Positions 43,593 to 52,144 of a DNA stretch of 64,000 nucleotides are shown here, in pieces. The notes beneath the pieces were generated by a model. The model saw only the letters and a list, made by a program, of their open reading frames with translations, ran no database searches and was not told the origin of the DNA. Numbering within the stretch: the stretch's first letter is position 1; each line of letters begins with the position of its first letter. The DNA comes from Ramlibacter monticola (GTDB lineage Bacteria > Pseudomonadota > Gammaproteobacteria > Burkholderiales > Burkholderiaceae_C). The position numbers and the translations under genes are program-made. The DNA lies in contig NZ_JAEQNE010000003.1 in the NCBI RefSeq assembly GCF_016722785.1, forward strand, positions 247,001 through 311,000. Reading direction: 5' to 3'.

Positions 43593-43614
43593 ACGGCCCC
43601 AGAGGGGCCGTTTT
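43593..43614 (+). terminator. rho-independent terminator
   Basis: ACGGCCCC and GGGGCCGT form an 8-bp stem with a 3-nt loop, followed by TTTTCCTTT. It closes the forward gene run before the convergent integrase gene. Confidence 0.8.
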
Positions 43615-43634
43615 CCTTTGCAGGGCTGGAGGGC

Positions 43635-45002
43635 TTACAGACCAGGGACGGACAGTGCCTCGCGTTGCCGGTCGGCCGTCATCTGGAAATAGTGCTTCTC
43701 GATCATGGCGACGGAGGTCCCTGCCAACTTGGCAATCTCCAGGGCAGGACGGCCCGCGTCCACGAGGTCCGTGATGCGGGAGTGCCGCAGGCAATAGACC
43801 GTCAGCCTCTTGTCCAGACCTGCAGCATCGCGGCAGCGGTTGAAGGCACGCCGCCAGGAGGCAGCCTTCCAGGGCTTGCCCCCTGCATCGGTGAACAGGG
43901 GCGCGGCGGGGGGCTTGCCCTTGCAGGCTGCCGCGAAGTCCTTGCCATTGGCTGCAGGGATATGCACTTCGCGCCCACCGTTGGCCTTGTCGCGGCCCAC
44001 CGTCAGGAGGTTGTGCTCCTGGTCAAAGTTGCTGACGGTCATGTGGGAGAAAGCCCCGCAGCGCACGGGCACGATGCAGTGCGCAACCAGGAAGGGGACG
44101 AAGGCCGGTTCCAGCTCCCGCGCCTTCGCCACCAGCTTTTTGCGGTCGGCCACGGGAATGATTTTCCAGCTCGCAATGGACTTCGCCACCGGCTCGCTGC
44201 CGTCGCGCTTGAGGGCATCCGTCCAGGTCCTGGGCAGGCGGTGCGTGCGCGCCGCCAGATTCAGCGCAGCGCGGAAGCTGGCGAGGTCGCGGTTGACCGA
44301 TGCCACGCTGCGTTCCTTGCCATGCTTGCTGCGCCCGCTGCGCTTCGGGTCCGTGGGCAGGTTGCGCAGCCACATGCGCCATTCCGTGAAGTCCGCAGGC
44401 TGCAGGTCCACCAGGGGGATATGGGTCCAGCGCAGCTCCTCGGGGACCTCCTGCCCTGCTGGCACCTTCGCGCGGTCACGCTGCAGCACGAAGGGCATGA
44501 CCAGCAGATCGAAGCGCCGCTTCGCTTGGTCATGCTTGTCCTGGGGGTCCGCCGCTTTGTTCTTCAGCCTCTGCTCCGTGATTGCGAGCAGGTAGTCCCG
44601 CAGGGCATGGTGGATCGTGTAGTCCGCAGCCTTGACGTCGGTCACGACGGTGCGGTCCATCTGGTCGAACCACTTGTTCGCCAGCTCCAGGGCACGCTCG
44701 TAGGGGTCCCCGATGCAGCCCTCCAGGTTGCCGAACAGTTCCGTTTTTTGCTGGCCGTTGATGCGGGCTTTCGCCATCCAGGTCCCAGGCCGCGCCGCGT
44801 TCATCTTGCGGAAGCCGATGAACCTGTTGACGCGGACTTTCAGCCAGTGCGGATTGCGCTGGGCCTTGAGCGCAGCGCGGCTGCTGGGGGTATCGAGCTT
44901 CACCGGCTTCCTGCGGCGGGCGCGCGGGGTCTTCCTGGCAACAGTGAGGCGGACAGGCGCAACGTCATCGGCGTCGGCCTGGATGGCAGTATTCGGGGGC
45001 AT
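43635..45002 (-). CDS. int: tyrosine-recombinase integrase
   Basis: 455 residues. The catalytic domain shows Arg I in VPVRCGAFSHM (R314), box II YCLRHSRITDLVDAG (R406; the usual first His is Tyr403) and the nucleophile in IEKHYFQM (Y438). The N-terminal half has an arm/core-binding region with a SAM-like segment (YTIHHALRDYLLAITEQ). It catalyses integration and excision at the 13-bp core. It faces inward from the right end, 173 bp from the attachment site. Confidence 0.92.
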   Translation of the reverse strand: MPPNTAIQADADDVAPVRLTVARKTPRARRRKPVKLDTPSSRAALKAQRNPHWLKVRVNRFIGFRKMNAARPGTWMAKARINGQQKTELFGNLEGCIGDPYERALELANKWFDQMDRTVVTDVKAADYTIHHALRDYLLAITEQRLKNKAADPQDKHDQAKRRFDLLVMPFVLQRDRAKVPAGQEVPEELRWTHIPLVDLQPADFTEWRMWLRNLPTDPKRSGRSKHGKERSVASVNRDLASFRAALNLAARTHRLPRTWTDALKRDGSEPVAKSIASWKIIPVADRKKLVAKARELEPAFVPFLVAHCIVPVRCGAFSHMTVSNFDQEHNLLTVGRDKANGGREVHIPAANGKDFAAACKGKPPAAPLFTDAGGKPWKAASWRRAFNRCRDAAGLDKRLTVYCLRHSRITDLVDAGRPALEIAKLAGTSVAMIEKHYFQMTADRQREALSVPGL

Positions 45003-45097
45003 GGTCCTTGTCCATCAAGGATGTGGGAGTCGTCTTCCCCCTCGGGACCAGTATCACAACAGTATGACAAACAGCGTGGAAACGACTGGAATCCGAG

Positions 45098-45165
45098 GGG
45101 ACTTCCTGGGACTCACAATCGCCTAAGTCATTGATTATTAAGGCACTGGAGTCCCAGCAAGTCCC
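45098..45165. promoter_or_regulatory. 17-bp inverted repeat near the right end
   Basis: GGGACTTCCTGGGACTC (45098-45114) and GAGTCCCAGCAAGTCCC (45149-45165) are inverse with one mismatch and a 34-bp spacer. They lie 10-77 bp inside the attachment site and upstream of the integrase start, fitting recombinase arm-type sites or an int operator. Confidence 0.5.
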
Positions 45166-45171
45166 ACTCTA

Positions 45172-45600
45172 TTGCCCTACAAGGGCAGCGCGCCCCTCAC
45201 GACCGACCTGCTGGGCGGCCAGGTGAACATGTCCTTCGACACGATCACGCCCGTGCTGCCGTTCATCAAGGAAGGCAAGCTCAAGCCGCTGGCGGTGACG
45301 ACGGCGAGGCGCTCCGCCGCGCTGCCGAACGTGCCCACGCTGCAGGAAGCGGGCGTGCCCCACCTGGCCATCGGCACCTGGTTCGGACTGCTGGCGCCGG
45401 CGTCCGCGCCGAAGGCGGTCGTCATCCGTCTCAACGCCGAGATCGTGAAGATCATCCACAGCCCCGAGTTCGGCAAGCAGATGGCCGACATCGGCGCCGA
45501 GCCCGTGGGCAACAAGCCCGAAGACATGGCCAGGCAGATCCGCGAGGAAACCGCCAAGTTCGCCGAACTGGTCAAGGCCGGCAAGGTCACCCTGGAGTAA
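45172..45600 (+). pseudogene. Bug/TctC receptor, 3' part
   Basis: Opens with PYKGSAPLTTDLLGGQVNMS, the C-lobe of a tricarboxylate-type receptor, and runs to the native stop ([12 protein letters not shown]). It has no signal peptide or N-lobe. A TTG at 45172 could initiate, but a folded receptor is not expected. It ends 5 bp before ttdA. Joined to 34147-34689 across the 13-bp core it makes a full receptor. Confidence 0.92.
45175..45187 (+). other. right attachment site (attR core)
   Basis: Second copy of CCCTACAAGGGCA, identical to 34690-34702 and in the reading frame of the receptor 3' part. Confidence 0.88.
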
Positions 45601-45605
45601 TCGAG

Positions 45606-46526
45606 ATGCAGCACCAAGACGCCGTCCTGGACCGCGAAACCGCGGCCGCGGACCTCACCCGCCTGATGGCGAAGTTCACGTCGTACATCGGCAAGCGTCT
45701 GCCCACGGACGTCACGCAGAAGCTCGGCGAACTGCGCGAGAAGGAAGTGAACTTCCTCGCGAAGGAGGTCTACGAGTCGATGCGCCAGAACCAGGAAGCC
45801 GCGGACAAGCTGGATCGCCCCAGCTGCCAGGACACCGGGGTCATCCAGTATTTCCTGACCGCGGGCGCCAGCTTCCCGCTGCTCGGCGAGCTGGAGGAGA
45901 TCCTGCAGGGCGCCACCGCCGGCGCCACCAGGGAAGGGCCGCTGCGCCACAACGCGGTGGAAACCTTCGAGGAGAAGAACACGGGCACCAACACGGGCTC
46001 GAAGATTCCCTGGCTGGACTGGGAGATCGTGCCGAACTCCGACAGCGTGACAATCGAGGTCTACATGGCCGGCGGCGGCTGCACGCTGCCCGGTGCGGCC
46101 AAGGTGCTGATGCCGGGGCAGGGCTACGAAGGCGTCGCCGAATTCGTGTTCGACGTGATCACCTCGCGCGGCGTCAATGCCTGCCCGCCGCTGCTCGTCG
46201 GCGTGGGCGTCTCGACCTCGGCCGAGACCGCTGCGCGGCTGTCGAAGAAGGCGATCCTGCGCCCGGTGACGGCGCGCAACGCGAACGACAAGGCCGCGCT
46301 CATGGAGGACCTGCTGACGGAAGGCCTGAACGAGCTGGGACTCGGCCCGCAAGGCCTGACCGGCAACGCCAGCGTGATGGGCGTGAACATCGAATCGTCC
46401 GCCCGCCACCCCTCCACCATCGGCGTGGCCGTTTCCACGGGCTGCTGGGCGCACCGCCGCGGCCGCATCAAGATCAACGCGGACCTGACCTGGGAGGTCC
46501 TGTCCCACACCGGATTCAAGCTGTGA
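45606..46526 (+). CDS. ttdA: tartrate dehydratase / class I fumarase, alpha subunit
   Basis: 306 residues. [18 protein letters not shown], then [21 protein letters not shown], and [12 protein letters not shown] near the C-terminus carry the cysteines that bind the 4Fe-4S cluster. With the beta subunit it dehydrates L(+)-tartrate to oxaloacetate (or hydrates fumarate). Its stop overlaps the ttdB start. The element upstream has separated it from the LysR-controlled promoter. Confidence 0.88.
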   Translation: MQHQDAVLDRETAAADLTRLMAKFTSYIGKRLPTDVTQKLGELREKEVNFLAKEVYESMRQNQEAADKLDRPSCQDTGVIQYFLTAGASFPLLGELEEILQGATAGATREGPLRHNAVETFEEKNTGTNTGSKIPWLDWEIVPNSDSVTIEVYMAGGGCTLPGAAKVLMPGQGYEGVAEFVFDVITSRGVNACPPLLVGVGVSTSAETAARLSKKAILRPVTARNANDKAALMEDLLTEGLNELGLGPQGLTGNASVMGVNIESSARHPSTIGVAVSTGCWAHRRGRIKINADLTWEVLSHTGFKL

Positions 46527-47131
46527 AGAAGATCCTGACCACCCCCATCAAGGACGAGGACCTGGAGTCGCTGAACGTCGGCGACGTGGTCTACCTGACC
46601 GGCACGCTCGTGACCTGCCGCGACGTGGCGCACCGCCGCCTGATCGAGCTCGGGCGCGACCTGCCGGTGAACCTGGAGGGCGGCGCGATCTTCCATGCCG
46701 GCCCCATCGTGCGGCAGAAGGAGGACGGCGAGTACGAGATGGTCTCCATCGGCCCGACCACCAGCATGCGCATGGAGAAGTTCGAGAAGGAATTCATCAA
46801 GCGCACGGGCGTGAAGCTGATCGTGGGCAAGGGCGGCATGGGGCCGCAGACGCAGGAAGGCTGCGTCGAGAACAAGGCGGTGCACGCGATCTTCCCGGGC
46901 GGCTGCGCGGTGCTGGCCGCGACCAAGGTGGAGAAGATCGAGGCCGCCGAGTGGAAGGACCTCGGCATGCCCGAAACCCTGTGGGTCAACCGCGTCAGGG
47001 AGTTCGGCCCGCTGATCATCTCCATCGACACCAAGGGCCGCAACCTGATCGAGGAGAACAAGGCGGTCTTCAACGAGAAGAAGAAGCCGATCCTCGAGCG
47101 CATCAACGCGCAGGTGCGGTTCATCAAGTAG
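46523..47131 (+). CDS. ttdB: tartrate dehydratase / class I fumarase, beta subunit
   Basis: 202 residues from a GTG that overlaps the ttdA stop by 4 bp. [20 protein letters not shown] and [20 protein letters not shown], then [13 protein letters not shown], are characteristic of the fumarase C-terminal/TtdB fold. Completes the heteromeric hydro-lyase. Confidence 0.88.
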   Translation: MKKILTTPIKDEDLESLNVGDVVYLTGTLVTCRDVAHRRLIELGRDLPVNLEGGAIFHAGPIVRQKEDGEYEMVSIGPTTSMRMEKFEKEFIKRTGVKLIVGKGGMGPQTQEGCVENKAVHAIFPGGCAVLAATKVEKIEAAEWKDLGMPETLWVNRVREFGPLIISIDTKGRNLIEENKAVFNEKKKPILERINAQVRFIK

Positions 47132-47141
47132 GGGCGCTTCC

Positions 47142-48116
47142 TCATTCCGCTTTCATGCCCGCGGCGCGCGTGACGCCCTGCCACTGCTCGATCTCGCTGG
47201 CGACGATGCGATCGAGTTCCGCCGCCGTGCTGCCCACGGCGACGGCGCCCTGTTCCAGCAGCACCTTCTTCACCTCGGGTTGGCGCGTCACGGCCATGAC
47301 TGCCTGCTCGAGCCGCCTGAGCACCTGCGGCGGCGTGCCGGCCGGCGCAAAGATGGCATTCCAGGCGTCGACGCGGAAGCCGGGCAGCGACTCGGAGACG
47401 GCGGGAATTTCCGGGAGCGCCGGCGAACGTTCGGTGGTCGACACGGCCAGGGCCTTGAGCTTGCCCAGCTTCACCTGCTGCGTGATCGACGGCAGCGAGA
47501 CCCACAGCAGCGGAATCTCGTTGCCGAGCACCGCGACGGTGGCCGGCCCGCCGCCGCGATAGGGCACGTGCGTGAACGGCAGTCCGGTCCTCATCCGGAA
47601 AAGCTCTCCGGCCACGTGGGCGGGCGAACCGACCCCGGCCGACCCATAGGGCAGCGCCGCGGTGCCCTTGCTCGCCATCAGTTCGGCCAGGCTGGCTGCC
47701 GGAAAGGACGGATGCGCCACCAGCACCTGCGGCGTGGAGGCCACCAGCGACACCGCGGCGAAGTCCTTGCGCGTGTCGAAGGGCAGCTTGTCGTAGAGCC
47801 AGGGATTGATCGTGTGCGAGGAAAGCGTCATCAGCAGCGTGTAGCCATCCGGCTTCGCCTTCGCGACGAAGGCCGTGGCGATGCTGCCGCCGGCGCCCCC
47901 CTTGTTCTCCACCACGACCGACTGCCCGAGTTCCTTCGCCAGCGGGCCTTGCAGGATGCGCGCGGTCATGTCGACGCTGCCGCCGGGCGGGTACGACACG
48001 ATCAGCGTCACCGGCTTCTGGGGGAAAGGCTCGTCGGCGAGGCCCGGCGGGACGGCGAGGGCCAGCACGGCCGCCGGCATCGCCATGGCCGCGCGCAGCA
48101 GCGCGATGTGTCGCAT
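47142..48116 (-). CDS. Bug/TctC-family periplasmic receptor
   Basis: 324 residues from ATG 48116 with AAGGAGG upstream. Signal peptide (AAMAMPAAVLALAVPPGLA), FPQKPVTLIVSYPPGGSVDM, and the family motif THVPYRGGGPATVAVLGNEI. An intact paralogue of the interrupted receptor; its PYRG codons (CCC TAT CGC GGC) differ from the integration core, so it is not an equivalent target. Binds a small carboxylate of unknown identity. It converges on ttdB. Confidence 0.88.
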   Translation of the reverse strand: MRHIALLRAAMAMPAAVLALAVPPGLADEPFPQKPVTLIVSYPPGGSVDMTARILQGPLAKELGQSVVVENKGGAGGSIATAFVAKAKPDGYTLLMTLSSHTINPWLYDKLPFDTRKDFAAVSLVASTPQVLVAHPSFPAASLAELMASKGTAALPYGSAGVGSPAHVAGELFRMRTGLPFTHVPYRGGGPATVAVLGNEIPLLWVSLPSITQQVKLGKLKALAVSTTERSPALPEIPAVSESLPGFRVDAWNAIFAPAGTPPQVLRRLEQAVMAVTRQPEVKKVLLEQGAVAVGSTAAELDRIVASEIEQWQGVTRAAGMKAE

Positions 48117-48264
48117 GACCAGCCTCCTTGGACCGGCCGCGCCGATCCGGTGTACGCCGCAGCATAGGCAGCGTCCCGGGTCGCGGTCAACGCGGGCTCT
48201 CCCCATGTCGGACTGGCATCGACCTGCCGACACTCGAGGCCATGTTCCCTCCGGGAGAATCCGC

Positions 48265-49071
48265 ATGACGGACCCCCATCCCGTCTCCGGCGCGTTGCGC
48301 CAGGCAGCGCAGGCCATCGCCGCCGCGCGAACCCGCCGGACGCCGCTGCCGGCCCTGCCGCAAGAGATCGCGCCCATGAGCCTCGAGGACGGCTACCGCA
48401 TCCAGGCGGAAGTGCATCGACTCCTGGCGCCGGAGCTGGGCCCCCTGGTCGGCTACAAGATCGGCTGTACCAGCGAGGTGATGCAGAAGTATCTTGCGAT
48501 TCCACACCCGTGCGCGGGAGGCGTGCATGCACGCGCGGTGCATCGCAGCGGCGTCGTGCTGAAGGCAGCCGACTACGTCCGCGTCGGCGTCGAGTGCGAG
48601 ATAGCCGTCCGCCTCGGGGAGGATCTCGCTCCCGCACGCGCACCCTTCACCCGGGAATCGGTGGCGGCGAGCATCGAGTGCTATCTGCCGGCGATCGAAA
48701 TCGTCGACGACCGCTACGTCCGGTGGGAAACGCTTGGCGCACCGACGCTCGTGGCGGACGATTTCTTTGCCGCCGGCATCGTCCTGGGGCAAGCGGTCGC
48801 GCGCTCCGCCGTCCCGGATCTTCTCGCTGTCGAGGGCCGGACCCTCATCGACGGCCGGGAGACGGGCCGGGGGACGGGCGCCGATGTCCTGGGCCATCCG
48901 CACAATGCACTGGCGTGGCTGGCCAACCACCTCGCCAGCCAGGGGACGGCGCTGCGCGAGGGTGAGATCGTGATGACCGGCAGCCTGGTCAAGACCGTGT
49001 GGCTCGAAGCGGGTTCCGAAGCCAGGATGGAGTTCTCCGGCCTCGGCAACGTCCAGGTCGCGTTCGTTTGA
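48265..49071 (+). CDS. FAH-family hydratase/decarboxylase-like protein
   Basis: 268 residues. SLEDGYRIQAEVHRL and GYKIGCTSEVMQKYLAI, then the acidic metal site in VECEIAVRLGEDL and PAIEIVDDRYVRW, match 2-oxopent-4-enoate hydratase/4-oxalocrotonate decarboxylase relatives, which act late in aromatic meta-cleavage. No meta-cleavage genes are adjacent. GGGAG precedes the ATG. Confidence 0.83.
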   Translation: MTDPHPVSGALRQAAQAIAAARTRRTPLPALPQEIAPMSLEDGYRIQAEVHRLLAPELGPLVGYKIGCTSEVMQKYLAIPHPCAGGVHARAVHRSGVVLKAADYVRVGVECEIAVRLGEDLAPARAPFTRESVAASIECYLPAIEIVDDRYVRWETLGAPTLVADDFFAAGIVLGQAVARSAVPDLLAVEGRTLIDGRETGRGTGADVLGHPHNALAWLANHLASQGTALREGEIVMTGSLVKTVWLEAGSEARMEFSGLGNVQVAFV

Positions 49072-49088
49072 ACGCGGGGCTCAGGAGC

Positions 49089-50342
49089 TCATTCCTCGCG
49101 CGGCGGCAAGGCGATCCGGTTGTCGACGCTGAACTGGTAGTCCTTGAACACGTGCTCCGCCGTGAGCAGCTGGTAGCTGCCGTCGGCCTTCTTGTGCGTG
49201 GTGTCCTTGAGGCGGTAGGTGTAGTGGCCGCAGGTCCAGCAATTGAAGTTGCGCATGTGGGTGCACAGGCAGGTCTTGTCCATGACCGTGACGGTCCTTT
49301 GCTCCGGATGGGCCAGCACTTCGCGGTTGTAGGCATCGATATAGGAGCAGTTGCCGTTGCCATCGAGCAGGTAGCCATAGGATTCGCAACCCGGCCGGAT
49401 GCCCGAGCCGATGGCTGGCGTGCTCTTGAGCATGCGCATCGGGTACCCGGTCGGCGAAATGCCGTTGACGGTGATGTCGTCTTCGCTGGCCTTCGCGTAT
49501 TCCTGCTTCACGTCGGCGGGCAGGCCGCACTCGTGCGTGATGGTGAAGCGCGTCGCCACCTGCACGCCGCCCGCGCCTTTTTCCAGGAAGCCGACCGCAT
49601 CGGTGCCGGTGAAGATGCCGCCCGCGGCAATCACCGGGATGGAAAGCTGCTCGTCGCGCAGGAAGGCATGCACCTCGTCCATGATGGCGTGCAGGTCGTA
49701 TTCGGCCCAATCCATGCCGAAGCCAAGGTGGCCGCCGGCCAGCGGACCTTCGACGATGATGTAGTCGGGCAATCGGTCCAGTCTGGCGTTCTTGCGCAGG
49801 AACAGTTGCAGTGCGCGCGCGGACGACACGATGATGCCCAGCTTGGCATCGCGAAAGCGTGGATGTTCGGCGATCAGGCCCAGGGAATTCAGGTGCAGGC
49901 CGGCTGACAGGGTGATGCCGTCGATGCCGCCATCCAGTGCCGACGAGAGGCGCGTGCGCAGGGTTTCGCGCGGCCCGTTCATGGTCAGCTTTTCCATGCA
50001 GTTGACGAAGATGAGGCCGTCGCCCTTCTTCGCCTCCATGGTCGAGCGCACGTGATTGATGGTCGCTTCGGCCAGGCGCGCCATGTCGAACTTGACAAGG
50101 CTCTTGTCCAGGTTGTTGATGTTGAACTTGTAGGTCTTGGCTTTGTCCTTGACGAAGGTGGTGTCGAACTTCCGGTCCGACACGTCATGGACCATCGCAT
50201 CGGAAATGTGCCCGATGCCGCCCAGGCGAGCGGCTACCAGCGCCAGCTCCGAGGTCGAAATATCGACGCCCATGCCGCCGATCATGATCGGGACATAGTC
50301 CTTGTTGCCCAGTACCAGGCGGAAATCATCAACACATTTCAT
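49089..50342 (-). CDS. nitronate-monooxygenase-like flavoprotein
   Basis: 417 residues. MIGGMGVDISTSELALVAAR begins the FMN-binding TIM barrel; EGPLAGGHLGFGMDW and IPVIAAGGIFTGTDAVGFLE are FMN-contact motifs. A long extra C-terminus contains several Cys (CLCTHMRNFNCWTCGHY), possibly a metal or cluster site, not present in classical nitronate monooxygenases. The substrate is uncertain. Confidence 0.82.
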   Translation of the reverse strand: MKCVDDFRLVLGNKDYVPIMIGGMGVDISTSELALVAARLGGIGHISDAMVHDVSDRKFDTTFVKDKAKTYKFNINNLDKSLVKFDMARLAEATINHVRSTMEAKKGDGLIFVNCMEKLTMNGPRETLRTRLSSALDGGIDGITLSAGLHLNSLGLIAEHPRFRDAKLGIIVSSARALQLFLRKNARLDRLPDYIIVEGPLAGGHLGFGMDWAEYDLHAIMDEVHAFLRDEQLSIPVIAAGGIFTGTDAVGFLEKGAGGVQVATRFTITHECGLPADVKQEYAKASEDDITVNGISPTGYPMRMLKSTPAIGSGIRPGCESYGYLLDGNGNCSYIDAYNREVLAHPEQRTVTVMDKTCLCTHMRNFNCWTCGHYTYRLKDTTHKKADGSYQLLTAEHVFKDYQFSVDNRIALPPREE

Positions 50343-50586
50343 CGCTAACCCTTCTACGTTCCTGTCTTGGTGGCGGGAATTGTCGAGTTCGATCCGCCAC
50401 ATCCTTGCGCAACAGCGCCATCATCGCCTGCCGTCCGGGCCATGTCGCACCACGTCCCCCGGGGTTCTCCGCCGGGCAGCGGTGGCAACTTGACATTCTG
50501 GCTTGACCCGGCGCCTGTGGCACGAAGCCGCCGATGACGTAGGGCTGTTCGCCTGGCCCAGCGGCTGGCGGGTCCCCGGCGCCCGG

Positions 50587-51474
50587 TCAAGCTGCGCCTC
50601 GCGTCTTGCGGCGCGGCTTGGGCAGCAACTCCATGAGCGAGCGCAGCGCGGCGCCGGCCTCGCCCGGCCACACCAGGTGCGTGCGGTTCGTGCGCAGGCG
50701 CGATGGCAGGGGATGGCGCTGCACCGAACTGGCCATGACCGCCTGGTCCAGCACTTCGGCGGGGACGATCGCGGCGCCCGCGCCCGCGGCGACGCAGGCG
50801 ATGATCGCGTGGTAGGAACCGAGGTCCAGCATCCGGCCGGGCGAGACGCCTGACTCGGCCAGCCACTCGAGCAGGCGGCGCCGGTAGGAGCAGCCGTGGG
50901 GAAAGGCGACGAGCGTGCCCCCGGCCAGGTCCGCCGCACGGTACCGCGCGCCGGCTCCCCGGGCCGTGATCAGGACCAGTTCCTCCTCGAAGGCAGGCAA
51001 CGACGACAGCCGGCCCTGCTCGAAGGGTTCGGAAACGAACGCCGCCTCCACCTCGAAGCGATCGAGCAGGCGCAGTAGCGCGCCCGTGGTCCCGGTCTGC
51101 AATTCGAGCGAAACCTCCGGGTGGCGCGCGTGAAAGGCCGCCAGGACGGGCGGCAGCCGCGCACCCGCGGCGCTTTCGAGCGAGCCGATCCGGAGCACGC
51201 CGCGGACCGCGCCGCTTCGCAAGTCCTGTTCCGCGGCCTCGGCCATCTGCAGCAGCCGCTCGGCGTGGCCGAGCAGCGTGCGGCCGGCCTCCGTGAGCGC
51301 GAGGCTGCGGCCCTGGCGCCGGAACAGCGCCGTCCCGAGCCGCTCCTCGAACTGCTTGATCCGGGTGGTGACGTTCGACGGAACGCGGTGCAGGCGACTT
51401 GCCGCCCGGCTGATCCCGCCTTCTCGCACGACGCTGCGGAAGATGTGCAGGTCCTCGAGGTCCAACGTTCTCAT
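50587..51474 (-). CDS. LysR-family regulator
   Basis: 295 residues: LEDLHIFRSVVREGGISRAA, then SRLHRVPSNVTTRIKQFE for the winged helix, and GVLRIGSLESAAGARLPPVL for the effector domain. It is divergent from the carboxymuconolactone-decarboxylase-like and nitronate-monooxygenase-like pair with a 67-bp gap, so those are its likely targets. Confidence 0.88.
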   Translation of the reverse strand: MRTLDLEDLHIFRSVVREGGISRAASRLHRVPSNVTTRIKQFEERLGTALFRRQGRSLALTEAGRTLLGHAERLLQMAEAAEQDLRSGAVRGVLRIGSLESAAGARLPPVLAAFHARHPEVSLELQTGTTGALLRLLDRFEVEAAFVSEPFEQGRLSSLPAFEEELVLITARGAGARYRAADLAGGTLVAFPHGCSYRRRLLEWLAESGVSPGRMLDLGSYHAIIACVAAGAGAAIVPAEVLDQAVMASSVQRHPLPSRLRTNRTHLVWPGEAGAALRSLMELLPKPRRKTRGAA

Positions 51475-51541
51475 CCCGTGAATTGTATGTCTGCACAATT
51501 CACTATTCAAAAGCTGTGGCGCGAGGTCCAATCCTCGCACC

Positions 51542-52144
51542 ATGGCATCCCCACGATCCGAACCGGGCCTGGCCCGCCCGCCCGCGTTTCCGCAAGCCGG
51601 CCTGCCCGAGCGCCTGGGCCCGCCCTCCACGCTCGATCCCGCGCAGCAGCAGGCCGCCGACGAACTGGTCAACGGCCCCCGGCGCGGGGTCTACGGTCCG
51701 TTCCGCCCGCTGCTGCACTGCCCGCCGCTCCTGCACGCGGTCGCCGGTGTCGGGGAGTGCCTGCGCTATCAAGGCAGCCTCGAAGCGGCGCTGCGGGAGT
51801 GGACGATCTGCGCGGTCGCCCGCGCGCTGTCGAACGTCTTCGAATGGGAGATGCACCGGCCGCTGGCTGAAGCCGCGGGTGTGCCGGGCGCGGCGCTGCG
51901 TGCACTGGAGGCCGGCGAGCCATCGCCCCCGGGGCTCGGGCCCGGCCTCGCGCTCGCGCGCAGTCTCGTGGCGGAACTGGTGCGGGACCACCGCGTGACC
52001 GAGCAGACCTACTCGGATGCGCTGGCGCTCTGGGGAGAGCCTGCGCTCGTGGAACTGCTGACCCTCGCGGGCTACTTCTGCATGGTTTCCTGGCTGATGA
52101 ACGTGGCGCGCACCCCCGGGCCGGCGCCAAGGGAGCACTCATGA
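51542..52144 (+). CDS. carboxymuconolactone-decarboxylase-like protein
   Basis: 200 residues, helical. LREWTICAVARALSNVFEWE and MHRPLAEAAGVP match the CMD/AhpD-like fold; a catalytic CxxC pair is not visible, so peroxidase activity is unlikely. Its stop overlaps the start of the next gene by 4 bp, showing a shared transcript. Confidence 0.72.
   Translation: MASPRSEPGLARPPAFPQAGLPERLGPPSTLDPAQQQAADELVNGPRRGVYGPFRPLLHCPPLLHAVAGVGECLRYQGSLEAALREWTICAVARALSNVFEWEMHRPLAEAAGVPGAALRALEAGEPSPPGLGPGLALARSLVAELVRDHRVTEQTYSDALALWGEPALVELLTLAGYFCMVSWLMNVARTPGPAPREHS

Larger units (their letters stand above)
34690..45187. mobile_element. 10.5-kb integrative element inserted in a Bug receptor gene
   Basis: A 13-bp repeat, CCCTACAAGGGCA, occurs at 34690-34702 and 45175-45187, giving a repeat-to-repeat distance of 10485 bp. 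Removing one repeat copy plus the intervening DNA joins the two gene fragments in frame (185 + 137 residues). A tyrosine recombinase gene lies just inside the right end. Contents: AlpA-like regulator, DnaB-N/RepA-type ATPase, SSB, sigma-4-like protein, small unknowns, and a reverse-strand integron cassette cluster. No capsid, tail, terminase, relaxase or type IV secretion genes are seen. It is an integrative element that depends on a helper or host for transfer, perhaps a phage satellite. Confidence 0.93.

Noticed and set aside
34690-45187. Complete prophage
   Set aside because: No terminase, portal, capsid, tail or lysis genes among the readable products.
34690-45187. Integrative conjugative element
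   Set aside because: No relaxase, coupling protein or type IV secretion genes are present.
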